Source of the DNA: JBBQHM01 sp038323965
Lineage (GTDB): Bacteria; Verrucomicrobiota; Verrucomicrobiia; Chthoniobacterales; UBA10450
Length of the DNA stretch: 20,418 nt
Assembly: GCA_038323965.1 (NCBI GenBank)
Contig: JBBQHM010000034.1
Span: forward strand, 1 to 20,418
Direction of reading: 5' to 3'
Below the pieces are notes generated by a model. That model was given only the letters and a program-made list of their open reading frames with translations. It was not told where the DNA came from and ran no database searches. Positions 6,848 through 13,415 of this stretch are shown one piece after another. The position numbers and the translations under genes were made by a program. The first letter of the stretch is position 1; each line of letters opens with the position of its first letter.

Positions 6848-7324
6848 ATGCTCCTTCAAAAAACACTTCACATGAACCAGTCCCTCTCTGAGTGCAAAGC
6901 GCGCTTGGCGAGCATCCATTCGTATCGTCGTCAATTTTTGATGGTGACCAAAGCGACCGTTACTTCGTCGAAAACCGTCGACTTCAGTTTCCGCGGCCCG
7001 ATTGGCTTCGAGGCGCACACTGTCCTGATGACAAGTGACCAGTCCACACCTGAAGAATTCGCCTTCGAGTCAGTGGGCGGAAATATCGATCTTCTCGGGA
7101 TCGTCGCCTTTAATGAAGTTCGTGCTGGCTGCACCGAAGTGACGCTGGCCGTTCATTACGATATCAAGAATAGGTTCTTCTCATGGCTCGACCGCCAGCT
7201 CCATTTTGTGGATGCGTTTGTAAATTCCGAATTGCGCAGCGTGCGCTCCCACTTTGAAGGAGTGGCCGCGCAATACGTCGAACGCGTTCCGATCATGCCG
7301 ATGCTTGAGACGGCGACGGCTTAA
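6848..7324 (+). CDS. Possible SRPBCC/START-like ligand-binding protein
   Basis: A 158-residue cytosolic-looking protein with no signal peptide. The order of predicted elements fits an SRPBCC (helix-grip, polyketide-cyclase-like) fold: a strand-rich first two-thirds (TVDFSFRGPIGFEAHTVLM; NIDLLGIVAFNEV; CTEVTLAVHYDI) ends in a long amphipathic helix (residues 117-145, VDAFVNSELRSVRSHFEG). Such folds bind hydrophobic ligands. No catalytic residues can be assigned, and family membership is tentative. The start is uncertain: ATG 6848 has an AGGAG 19 nt upstream, and ATG 6872 (MNQSLSEC) would also keep the whole fold. A strong terminator follows directly. Confidence 0.55.
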   Translation: MLLQKTLHMNQSLSECKARLASIHSYRRQFLMVTKATVTSSKTVDFSFRGPIGFEAHTVLMTSDQSTPEEFAFESVGGNIDLLGIVAFNEVRAGCTEVTLAVHYDIKNRFFSWLDRQLHFVDAFVNSELRSVRSHFEGVAAQYVERVPIMPMLETATA

Positions 7325-7343
7325 GTCCAATCTTCATTCCACA

Positions 7344-7381
7344 GGCGGGCTCGCGACGAAAGTTGCGGGCCCGCTTTGTTT
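7344..7381 (+). terminator. Strong intrinsic terminator between convergent genes
   Basis: GCGGGC (7345-7350) pairs with GCCCGC (7369-7374), and CGCGAC (7352-7357) pairs with GTTGCG (7362-7367). A GAAA tetraloop closes the hairpin, giving about a 13-bp stem with one internal U-G pair. TTTGTTT follows on the plus strand, so it ends the 6848-7324 transcript. The T-run reaches into the last codons of tyrS on the other strand. The reverse direction lacks a T-run. Confidence 0.85.
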
Positions 7382-8573
7382 ACTTGTTGGAAATGCGAAC
7401 GGCGCGAGTCTTGTCGAGTCGCAGCACACTTCCCTCATTGAGTGTGACCTGCAGTTTCGGATCCGAAATCTTTTCTCCGTCGAGCTGCACGCTTCCCTGG
7501 CTCACTAGTCGCCGAGCATCGCTCTTCGATCTCACGATTCCACATAGCGCGAACGCCTCGACCACAAGCGCGACGATATCGCCAGTACTCGCTGGAAAAT
7601 GCGGGAGCTCAACGTCAGAAAGCCGCCGCTCGGTGAATCGCGCGTTCCATTCATCCAGCACGCGCTGCGCCTCCGCCCGTGAGTGATAGGTCGCGGTGAT
7701 CTCCTGCGCCAGCTGCTTTTTGGCATCGAGCGGATGATGATCCGGCGCAACCTCACGGCCGAGTAGGAGTTGATAGTAGCGCTGCATTAATCCGTCCGAG
7801 ATGCTCATCAGCTTGCCGAACATTTCCTGCGGCGGCTCCGCTACCCCAATGTAATTCGCGAGCGATTTGCTCATTTTCTTCGTGCCGTCGAGCCCTTCCA
7901 GGATCGGGGTCAGTAAAACAACCTGCGGAGCCTGTCCCTCCTGCTTCTGCAAATCGCGGCCCAGCAGATTATTAAACAATTGATCAGTGCCGCCGAGTTC
8001 CACATCCGCCCGCACCATTACCGAATCCCACGCCTGCATCATGGGATATTGAATCTCATGCGCGTGAATTGCGTGCGCACTGCTCATCCGATTATGAAAA
8101 TCTTCGCGCTGCAACATCTGCTGGAGCGTCACCCGGCTATTGAGACGCAGCACATCCTCGTATGTCATCTTCCGGAACCACTCGCCATTGAAGACGACTT
8201 CCGTCCGGTCGGAATCGACAACCTTGAATGCCTGTGCGCGATACGTCTCCGCATTCGCGAGGACCTCCTCGCGGGTCAATTGCGGCCGGGTCCTCGAGCG
8301 TCCGCTCGGGTCCCCAACCATGGCAGTGAAATCTCCAACGATCAGGACCGCGGTGTGCCCAAGTTCCTGGAACTGCCGGAGTTTGTGAAGCGCAATGGTA
8401 TGTCCCAGATGAATGTCCGGACTGGTGGGATCGACCCCAAGTTTCACGCGCAGCGGGCGATTGAGAGCGAGCTTGGCGATTAACTCGGCCTCGCTGACGA
8501 TCTGCGCTGCGCCCACCTTTAATTGCGCGAACGTCTCGGAGGGATCCATCGCGGTGAGCTTAGGAACAGCCAC
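7380..8573 (-). CDS. tyrS: Tyrosyl-tRNA synthetase
   Basis: Class Ic aminoacyl-tRNA synthetase charging tRNA-Tyr. The HIGH-type signature appears as HLGH (55-58) in DPTSPDIHLGHTIALHKL, and KMSKS is at 233-237. GDFTAMVGDPSGRS and ELGGTDQLFNNLLGRDLQ are typical of the longer TyrRS subfamily of about 400 residues. A C-terminal S4 RNA-binding domain (about 335-395, with SDARRLVSQGSVQLDGEKI) completes the enzyme. The outer start is GTG at 8573; ATG at 8549 (MDPSETF) gives a 389-residue protein whose N-terminus agrees better with relatives. Neither has a Shine-Dalgarno. Only about 16 nt separate it from the upstream secreted-protein gene on the same strand. No T-box leader is visible. Confidence 0.96.
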   Translation of the reverse strand: MAVPKLTAMDPSETFAQLKVGAAQIVSEAELIAKLALNRPLRVKLGVDPTSPDIHLGHTIALHKLRQFQELGHTAVLIVGDFTAMVGDPSGRSRTRPQLTREEVLANAETYRAQAFKVVDSDRTEVVFNGEWFRKMTYEDVLRLNSRVTLQQMLQREDFHNRMSSAHAIHAHEIQYPMMQAWDSVMVRADVELGGTDQLFNNLLGRDLQKQEGQAPQVVLLTPILEGLDGTKKMSKSLANYIGVAEPPQEMFGKLMSISDGLMQRYYQLLLGREVAPDHHPLDAKKQLAQEITATYHSRAEAQRVLDEWNARFTERRLSDVELPHFPASTGDIVALVVEAFALCGIVRSKSDARRLVSQGSVQLDGEKISDPKLQVTLNEGSVLRLDKTRAVRISNK

Positions 8574-8589
8574 GCGTCACGACAACCGA

Positions 8590-9096
8590 CTATTTGTTCT
8601 TGTTCAGAAGATCGCGCACTTCGTCGATTGTCATCGGGTGGCTTTGCGCACTGAGCGCCTTCTGGCTTTTTCCACGCGCCTCGAATTTTGCGGTGTGAAA
8701 TTCGCGCTGCTTGCTCTCCTTTTTCGTATTGTAAGCGAGCGAATTGAGGCGCGAACGATTCGTCGGAAACGTCGAGTCCGCCAATTTGTTCCGCGATTCA
8801 ATAAAGGCGGTCGACCGTGCGGGACGAAAACTGGATGTGTTCGCATTGGACGTGGCCACTTGGCGACTGCCAGTGAAGTTTTTAGCGAGTGCGTGATCAC
8901 GAAAATAAAAGTCGCGCACGCTGGCGTGTTTCGATTCTGACAAGCTTCGGCCGGAGAATTTTTTGTCCTGCTCCTCACTCCGCAATTTCATGTTGGGACG
9001 AAGCAGTCGATCGATCAGCTTCGTCTCCTGCTCTTGCGCCTCAGCGGAAGCCGCTATTGCAGCAATGAAGAAGAGGAAGAGCCACTTGCATCGCAT
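8590..9096 (-). CDS. Secreted basic protein of unknown function
   Basis: A 168-residue protein with a clear signal peptide (MRCKWLFLFFIAAIAASAEAQ, cleavage likely after AEA, near residue 20). The mature part is hydrophilic, rich in Ser, Arg, Lys and Asn, with no cysteine and no membrane segment. I recognise no family. The tail has a short helix-like segment (MTIDEVRDLLNKNK). An AGGA lies 7 nt upstream of the ATG, one of few Shine-Dalgarno-like motifs here. It lies immediately upstream of tyrS on the same strand and may be co-transcribed with it, though a functional link is not apparent. Coding is supported by the signal peptide and spacing. Export is likely; the role is unknown. Confidence 0.7.
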   Translation of the reverse strand: MRCKWLFLFFIAAIAASAEAQEQETKLIDRLLRPNMKLRSEEQDKKFSGRSLSESKHASVRDFYFRDHALAKNFTGSRQVATSNANTSSFRPARSTAFIESRNKLADSTFPTNRSRLNSLAYNTKKESKQREFHTAKFEARGKSQKALSAQSHPMTIDEVRDLLNKNK

Positions 9097-9219
9097 CGCC
9101 GTATCCTGCGCGTGGCGCCGCCGACGGCCAAGTTATTTGTGCAGCAAGACAGAAAAGTTTCTTCATAAAATAGCTTCGGCATCGTCGTGTGAACCGAACG
9201 TATCTGCGTTCGCGCAAAG

Positions 9220-9723
9220 TTGCCGTTTGGTGTTCGTTGCGCAGTGGAAATTGCTGGCCCAAACGACGAGGTATTCATGCAAGAGGCCTTGCGCCTCGCC
9301 GAGAAAGCTCGTACCGCCGACGAAGTTCCGGTCGGCGCGGTCGTGGTGCGCGATGGCCGGGTCATCGCACGTTCCTGGAACCAGGTGGAATGGTTAAAAG
9401 ATGCAACAGCACATGCTGAGATGCTCGCAATCACGCAGGCCGAGGCCGCCGTTGGTGACTGGCGGCTTTCTGATTGCGATCTTTACGTCACCAAAGAACC
9501 CTGCGTGATGTGCGCCGGCGCTTTGGTGCACGCGCGCGTTCGCCGGGTAATTTTCGGGTGCGCGGACGAACGGAGTGGCGCGGGCGGCGGTCTCTTAAAT
9601 CTTCTTCAGCACGAATCGTTGAATCATCGTTGTGAGATTACGAGCGGTGTTTTAGCGGAATCATGCGCATCGATCCTGCGAGATTTTTTCCAGCGGCGGC
9701 GGAACGCCGGCAAGGCAGTCTAA
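9220..9723 (+). CDS. tadA: tRNA-specific adenosine deaminase (A34 to I34)
   Basis: Zinc-dependent deaminase that converts the wobble adenosine of tRNA-Arg(ACG) to inosine. The cytidine-deaminase-fold motifs are intact: H65-A-E67 in TAHAEM (zinc ligand and proton shuttle) and PCVMCAG with C95 and C98 as zinc ligands (numbering from the longest form). VPVGAVVV, the FGCADERSGAGG loop and LNHRCEITSGVLAESCASILRDFF match bacterial TadA. The start is uncertain. TTG 9220 and GTG 9244 keep the family helix DEVFMQEALRLAEKA whole; ATG 9277 has a GAGG 5 nt upstream but would cut off the first residues of that helix. It is convergent with the response regulator gene (8-nt gap). Confidence 0.95.
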   Translation: MPFGVRCAVEIAGPNDEVFMQEALRLAEKARTADEVPVGAVVVRDGRVIARSWNQVEWLKDATAHAEMLAITQAEAAVGDWRLSDCDLYVTKEPCVMCAGALVHARVRRVIFGCADERSGAGGGLLNLLQHESLNHRCEITSGVLAESCASILRDFFQRRRNAGKAV

Positions 9724-9731
9724 CGTAGGGT

Positions 9732-10400
9732 TTACAGCGTCTGCTTATCGGCCGCCTGGACGTTGTCGTGCCAGCGGAAAGCTTCCCGCAAGAGTTCGCG
9801 CGCGGAACTTACGCCGAATTTCTCTTTCACCCGCGCGAAGTAAACTTGGACGGTTTTCGGAGAGAGATTCATACGTTCCGCAAGTTCGGTGGTGCTGAGC
9901 CCCTGACCGATCCCTTCGAAAACCTGAAGCTCGCGCTCACTCAATATCTCGACGGCTGACCTCGCCGACTTAGGATTGCCCAGTTTGCCCGCGATCGAAG
10001 CCATGACGCTATCGCTCACAAACACCTTGCCCTGCAAGACGCGCCGGATGGCAATGAGTAGTTGGTGGGAGCTATCGCTTTTCATAACGTAACCACGCGC
10101 GCCGGCGCGGAGAGCGCGTTCGGCATAGGTCATTTCATCGTGCATCGACAAAACGAGAACCGGTATTTCAGGATGCTGCAGGGCAAGCTCTTTCAGTAGC
10201 TCGAATCCTGATCCGTTGCGCAGCGAAAGATCGGCGATCACGACGCACGGAGGTGCCAAATTAATATCTGCCAACGCCTGTGCTACGTCCCCAGATTCCC
10301 CGGACACTGAGAGGTCTTTCTGCTGACTGATCAAACTGCGTAATCCATCACGGACGACCTGATGATCGTCGACAACGTAAATTTTCCGCTTGTCGCTCAT
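9732..10400 (-). CDS. NarL/FixJ-family response regulator (receiver + LuxR HTH)
   Basis: A 222-residue transcription factor. The receiver domain (5-120) has the acidic pair D11/D12, the phospho-acceptor D57 in VVIADLSL, the switch Ser85 in VLSMHDE and Lys107 in VMKSD. The LuxR/GerE DNA-binding domain (about 148-210) contains LSERELQVFEGIGQGLSTTELA and the recognition helix region LSPKTVQVYFARVKEKFG. It starts 3 nt after the stop of the histidine kinase gene, so the two form a cognate, co-transcribed pair. Target genes cannot be read from the window. Confidence 0.95.
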   Translation of the reverse strand: MSDKRKIYVVDDHQVVRDGLRSLISQQKDLSVSGESGDVAQALADINLAPPCVVIADLSLRNGSGFELLKELALQHPEIPVLVLSMHDEMTYAERALRAGARGYVMKSDSSHQLLIAIRRVLQGKVFVSDSVMASIAGKLGNPKSARSAVEILSERELQVFEGIGQGLSTTELAERMNLSPKTVQVYFARVKEKFGVSSARELLREAFRWHDNVQAADKQTL

Positions 10401-10403
10401 GCG

Positions 10404-11423
10404 TCAGGCCAGCGGAAGTCGACCCTTAACCACAGTGCCGGAGACGCCACTCGTCACATCCAGACTGCCACTCGCCAATTGTGCCCGTTGTTTCATGATT
10501 CGCAGGCCAATCCCGTCGCCGTTGACTGAGTCGACGGAAAAGCCTTTGCCGTCATCCTTGACGGTGAGATTCAAGGTAGACTCGCGTGAAGTTAACTCGA
10601 TCGAAATATTTTGCGCAGAGCCGTGTCTTACTGCGTTCATCAGAGCCTCGTTCACAATCCAGTAGACATGAGTGGCCGTTTCTTTGCTGACAGGAACCGC
10701 GAGCTTCTCGCTCACCTCGCACCTGATATTACTCTGCCGCGAAACTTCCCGGGCGAGACTGGACACGGCTGAGGCAAGACCATCGTCCTGCAACTCAAAG
10801 GAAAACAGACCGCGCGCTACTTCACGGGCGAGATTATTCGCGCGATTTACGAGATCTACCACGCGCTGCGCTGCGCTCGACACGTCGCAATTTCCAGCGG
10901 CAATTTCGTTGGCTACACCTTGCGCGATCAGGCTTGTGCCGGTGAGATGTTGGCAAAGATTATCGTGCAACTCGCGACCGACGCGATCGCGTTCACGCTC
11001 GGCGACGGCGACGATTTCGCTTTCCAGTTTTTTGCGCGCGGCGAGTTCACTGTTCAGCGCTGCCGTGCGTCTTTCCACCCGCAGATGTGTTTCCAGTAAC
11101 GCGTTTCGCAGGGAAGCCAAGGTTGTCGCAAAAATGGCGTAGGCCAGGAATCCCGTGGCGACGTTCCACGTTAGCACGTGCGGAATTCCGGCCATGATAT
11201 CCGCTGCCACCCAGGCCGCGACGCTGGCGGCCGCTATCGCTATTCCCCACGTGATGTTTTTAAACCACGTCATCGCGGCAATGGGCGCGAGATAAAACAG
11301 CGCCAGCGATGTTTCGAAGCCTGAGATAAAATCAACTACTCCAATGGCCGCGACAACCAAGAGGCAGGCGGGGAGAAGTAAAAGGAAGGGCGGGACGCGA
11401 CGCATCGATGGAGGGTCAGCCAT
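10404..11423 (-). CDS. Membrane sensor histidine kinase (HisKA_3 type)
   Basis: A 339-residue NarX/DegS-like kinase. The N-terminal third has about four hydrophobic segments (12-31, 38-53, 58-78, 84-104), forming an integral-membrane sensor with no large periplasmic domain. A coiled-coil-like stretch (108-140) leads to the HisKA_3 dimerisation box with phospho-acceptor His153 in RVGRELHDNLCQHL. The HATPase domain has the N-box (NEALMNAVRHG, Asn263), the G1 box DDGKGF (290-295) and the G2 region GDGIGLRIM. It sits immediately upstream of, and pairs with, the NarL-type regulator. The input signal is unknown; a membrane-embedded sensor suggests membrane or lipid-soluble cues. An apparent tRNA remnant lies in its 5' region. 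Confidence 0.94.
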   Translation of the reverse strand: MADPPSMRRVPPFLLLLPACLLVVAAIGVVDFISGFETSLALFYLAPIAAMTWFKNITWGIAIAAASVAAWVAADIMAGIPHVLTWNVATGFLAYAIFATTLASLRNALLETHLRVERRTAALNSELAARKKLESEIVAVAERERDRVGRELHDNLCQHLTGTSLIAQGVANEIAAGNCDVSSAAQRVVDLVNRANNLAREVARGLFSFELQDDGLASAVSSLAREVSRQSNIRCEVSEKLAVPVSKETATHVYWIVNEALMNAVRHGSAQNISIELTSRESTLNLTVKDDGKGFSVDSVNGDGIGLRIMKQRAQLASGSLDVTSGVSGTVVKGRLPLA

Positions 11424-11441
11424 CAGTTAAATTTTTCTTTG

Positions 11442-11491
11442 AGGCTGACCAACAGTATTCAGCTCTGGCGCTCTACCAAACGAATCTCTCC
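11442..11491 (-). pseudogene. Degenerate tRNA-like fragment (tRNA-Phe-like 5' half)
   Basis: Read on the minus strand, the segment has a 7-nt GGAGAGA start and a near-consensus D-loop/D-stem TTTGGTAGAGC. An anticodon-arm-like stretch follows, CCAG..CTGAATA..TTGG, in which CTGAATA would give anticodon GAA, and then GGTC. It begins 18 nt after the CCA of tRNA-Gln. The 5' strand of the D-stem does not pair, the anticodon stem is interrupted, and no T-arm or 3' acceptor strand exists. It is therefore not a functional tRNA. The best reading is a decayed second tRNA of a former tRNA pair; chance resemblance is possible. Confidence 0.35.
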
Positions 11492-11509
11492 TAATGGCGC
11501 GAAGGGAAG

Positions 11510-11583
11510 TGGCTGCCTCGCAAGGACTCGAACCTTGACAAAGAGATCCAGAATCTCTCGTGCTACCATTACACCACGAGGCA
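11510..11583 (-). tRNA. tRNA-Gln(CUG), CCA encoded
   Basis: A complete cloverleaf on the minus strand. The acceptor stem TGCCTCG pairs with CGAGGCA, the D-arm is GTGT..GCAC with AATGGTA, and the anticodon stem is AGAGA/TCTCT with loop TTCTGGA (anticodon CTG). The variable region is 4 nt, and the T-arm CAAGG/CCTTG has loop TTCGAGT. The discriminator is G73 and CCA is encoded (11510-11512). The U1-A72 pair and G73 are identity elements of bacterial tRNA-Gln, which agrees with the anticodon. It lies between the MBL hydrolase gene (upstream) and the kinase gene (downstream), all on the minus strand. Confidence 0.97.
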
Positions 11584-11641
11584 CTCGGGAGCCGCGGAAG
11601 CTAAGGTAAAATGCTCTTACCGCAAGTTGGGGAGACCTGAA

Positions 11642-12541
11642 TCAACCAATCGACAGCTCGGTGCCTTCAGCCGCAGCTTCGACCTTGAGGCTGCCACCTG
11701 CCTGAGCGACGATGCCGCGGGCGACCGCAAGCATGTGATCGATCTCATCGTCAGCACGATTTGGATCGTGGTGGAATAACATCAGGCACTTCACTTCGGC
11801 ATCGAGTGCGAGTTGGACCACACTGGTCAGCGAACCGTGACCCCATCCGATTCTTTGCGCGTATTCCTCATCGGTATATTGCGAATCGAGGATCAGCAGA
11901 TCCACCCCACGAAGAAAGTCGACCAGGTCGGCGCGCTCGACTCGTGGGTCGGTTTTTAATCGTCCATCGGAAGAGGAGTAATCGCCGGATCGATTAAAGA
12001 ACGCATCGAGCGGCTCGTTGTCCGGAAGGAAGGCCAAAGATGTATTGCCATTATAGATGCGATATCCAACGCAGACTCCGGGATGATGCAGGAATTTTGC
12101 GCGGACGCGGGCGGTACCGACTTTGAAATCCATCGTATCTGGCTGGTGGACGCTGATTTTGCCGGCCAACTGCTGGAAGTTGATTGGAAAAAATGGTGAC
12201 GACATCTGACTGGTGAGCGTCTCCGTGAGGGAAGAGTGCGTGGCGTCGAAGCCGAAAACGCGGATTTCGTTCTTCGCTTCGTAGGCGGGTGCAAAGAAAG
12301 GAAGGCCCTGGATGTGGTCCCAATGCGGGTGCGTCAATAGCAGCGAGAGCTTGATCGGATGACTGCCAAACTCTGCGTCCAGGGCGTTGCCGAGGGGACG
12401 AATTCCCGAGCCTGCGTCCAGGATAAAAATCTGGTCGTCCGTCCGCACTTCCACGCAGGTGGTATTTCCGCCGTAGCGCAGCGTCTGCGAGCCCGGGACG
12501 GGGATGGAACCGCGCACCCCCCAGAATTTGACCTTCGTCAT
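11642..12541 (-). CDS. MBL-fold metallo-hydrolase (lactamase_B_2 / PhnP-like)
   Basis: A 299-residue cytosolic metallo-beta-lactamase-fold hydrolase. The N-terminus VKFWGVRGSIPVPG and YGGNTTCVEV are typical of the PhnP/ribonuclease-Z-like subgroup. The dinuclear metal site is HPHWDH (H70, H72, D74, H75), H151 or H152 in FLHHPG, D218 in LILDSQYTDEEY and H256 or H257 in LMLFHHDP, with GWGHGS (234) beside the active site. It is probably a phosphodiesterase-type enzyme; the substrate is unknown. The start chosen is ATG 12541, where homology begins. The frame stays open upstream to 12799, but that would run through the terminator and the end of the neighbouring gene. An extra in-frame ATG lies at 12562. 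Confidence 0.9.
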   Translation of the reverse strand: MTKVKFWGVRGSIPVPGSQTLRYGGNTTCVEVRTDDQIFILDAGSGIRPLGNALDAEFGSHPIKLSLLLTHPHWDHIQGLPFFAPAYEAKNEIRVFGFDATHSSLTETLTSQMSSPFFPINFQQLAGKISVHQPDTMDFKVGTARVRAKFLHHPGVCVGYRIYNGNTSLAFLPDNEPLDAFFNRSGDYSSSDGRLKTDPRVERADLVDFLRGVDLLILDSQYTDEEYAQRIGWGHGSLTSVVQLALDAEVKCLMLFHHDPNRADDEIDHMLAVARGIVAQAGGSLKVEAAAEGTELSIG

Positions 12542-12684
12542 GGCCGACGATTTCCGTTGCATAGCTGGATGCGGCCGACTCTTACATGCAGAGTCGATGC
12601 AACCAAGCGCTTTCGGCGCTGGCACGCTATTGGCAAGTGGCACAGGCCATGGATAAGAACATCTTCCATGCCGCTCCGATGTAC

Positions 12685-12719
12685 AAAAAAAGGCCACCGC
12701 GATGCCGCGGTGGCCTTTT
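12685..12719 (-). terminator. Strong terminator of the PEP-CTERM-type gene
   Basis: A perfect 10-bp stem, GGCCACCGCG (12692-12701) with CGCGGTGGCC (12706-12715), has a 4-nt loop. On the minus strand it is followed by seven T residues (12685-12691), giving an excellent terminator about 20 nt after the PEP-CTERM-type gene. It isolates that gene from the MBL gene further downstream. On the plus strand only TTTT follows. Confidence 0.88.
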
Positions 12720-12735
12720 CGAAAACAATGAAGCG

Positions 12736-13308
12736 TTAGCCCTGCTTCTGCCGGCGGCGGAGAAGCGAACTTACCATTCCGATTGCACCGATACCGCAAA
12801 CCCCTACGAGAGGCGCGAGCGCGGACATCTCTGGCACTGGGACGGCAAGGATACCGGTGTTATTAATAGCTGTCCCGGCGAATGGGCCTGAGCTGCGGGT
12901 TCCGTTGCCGCTGAAATAGCCGGAGCGGAGCTGGTCGGTATTCGAGTTGATACTGAACGTACCGAGACTCGACGGTCCGACAATCGCCGTGCCAGTGTAT
13001 GTGAACGTAACGTTGAAGAGCGATGCGCTGTCAACCGGTAACTGGTCCGATGGGGTTACGCCGACGAGTGCAGTCGTGTAGGCCCAGCCAGCCGGAGCCG
13101 TCACGACGGTTGGGCTGATGCTGCTGAAGTCATAAATCGTGAAGTAATTACCAGTCACTACCGTTTGATCGGTGGTCACGTTCGCGGTGTAATTCCAAGT
13201 AAATGCGCTGCCGCTCGGTGTAATGCCCGAAAGCGTTGGAATGATGTTTGCGTTTGCGGTGAAAGCCAAAGCGCTCGCTAATAGACCTAGTAAATATGAT
13301 TTCTTCAT
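12736..13308 (-). CDS. PEP-CTERM-type sorted surface protein
   Basis: A 190-residue exported protein. It has a signal peptide (MKKSYLLGLLASALAFTANA), then a body of about 135 residues rich in Thr, Ser, Gly and Asn, beta-strand-like and without Cys. The C-terminal sorting signal has three parts: VPEM at 158-161, a transmembrane helix (about 164-181) and the basic end LLRRRQKQG. This tripartite tail is recognised by exosortases, which cleave near PEP and release or transfer the protein to the outer surface or matrix. The third position of the motif is Met rather than Pro. The start chosen is ATG 13308 because the signal peptide begins there; an in-frame upstream start at 13341 would fall inside the promoter. 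It is divergent from the exosortase gene, separated by about 107 nt. Confidence 0.87.
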   Translation of the reverse strand: MKKSYLLGLLASALAFTANANIIPTLSGITPSGSAFTWNYTANVTTDQTVVTGNYFTIYDFSSISPTVVTAPAGWAYTTALVGVTPSDQLPVDSASLFNVTFTYTGTAIVGPSSLGTFSINSNTDQLRSGYFSGNGTRSSGPFAGTAINNTGILAVPVPEMSALAPLVGVCGIGAIGMVSSLLRRRQKQG

Positions 13309-13331
13309 GGTTTTTGTGGTAAGTGATGACC

Positions 13332-13360
13332 AGTAAATCAAACTTGAGTCGCAAGGTCAA
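13332..13360 (-). promoter_or_regulatory. Sigma70-type promoter of the PEP-CTERM-type gene
   Basis: On the minus strand, TTGACC (13355-13360) and TTTACT (13332-13337) are 17 nt apart, the ideal spacer. The -35 matches 5 of 6 and the -10 matches 4 of 6. Transcription would start near 13325, leaving a 5' leader of under 20 nt, consistent with the missing Shine-Dalgarno. Confidence 0.5.
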
Positions 13361-13415
13361 CTTTTATTTTCATGCCAAATGAAGTTTTTTTGCCTGCCCC
13401 GTCCCATTCTAGCAG

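Noticed and set aside
9732..11423. Two-component pair as regulator of the exosortase module
   Set aside because: It is a NarL/NarX-type pair, not a PrsK/PrsR-type pair, and tRNA-Gln and an MBL hydrolase gene lie between it and the module; there is no sequence evidence of a link.
12542..12799. 86-residue N-terminal extension of the MBL hydrolase frame
   Set aside because: It runs through a strong terminator and the 3' end of the PEP-CTERM-type gene, is compositionally odd, and family homology begins only at MTKVKFWG.
13361..13381. TGGCATG on the minus strand upstream of the PEP-CTERM-type gene, resembling a sigma54 -24 element
   Set aside because: Sigma54 (RpoN) control of PEP-CTERM genes is known in Zoogloea, so I looked for it. 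The required GC-containing -12 element is absent at the right spacing (the sequence reads AAAATAAAAG), while a good sigma70-like pair lies just downstream.
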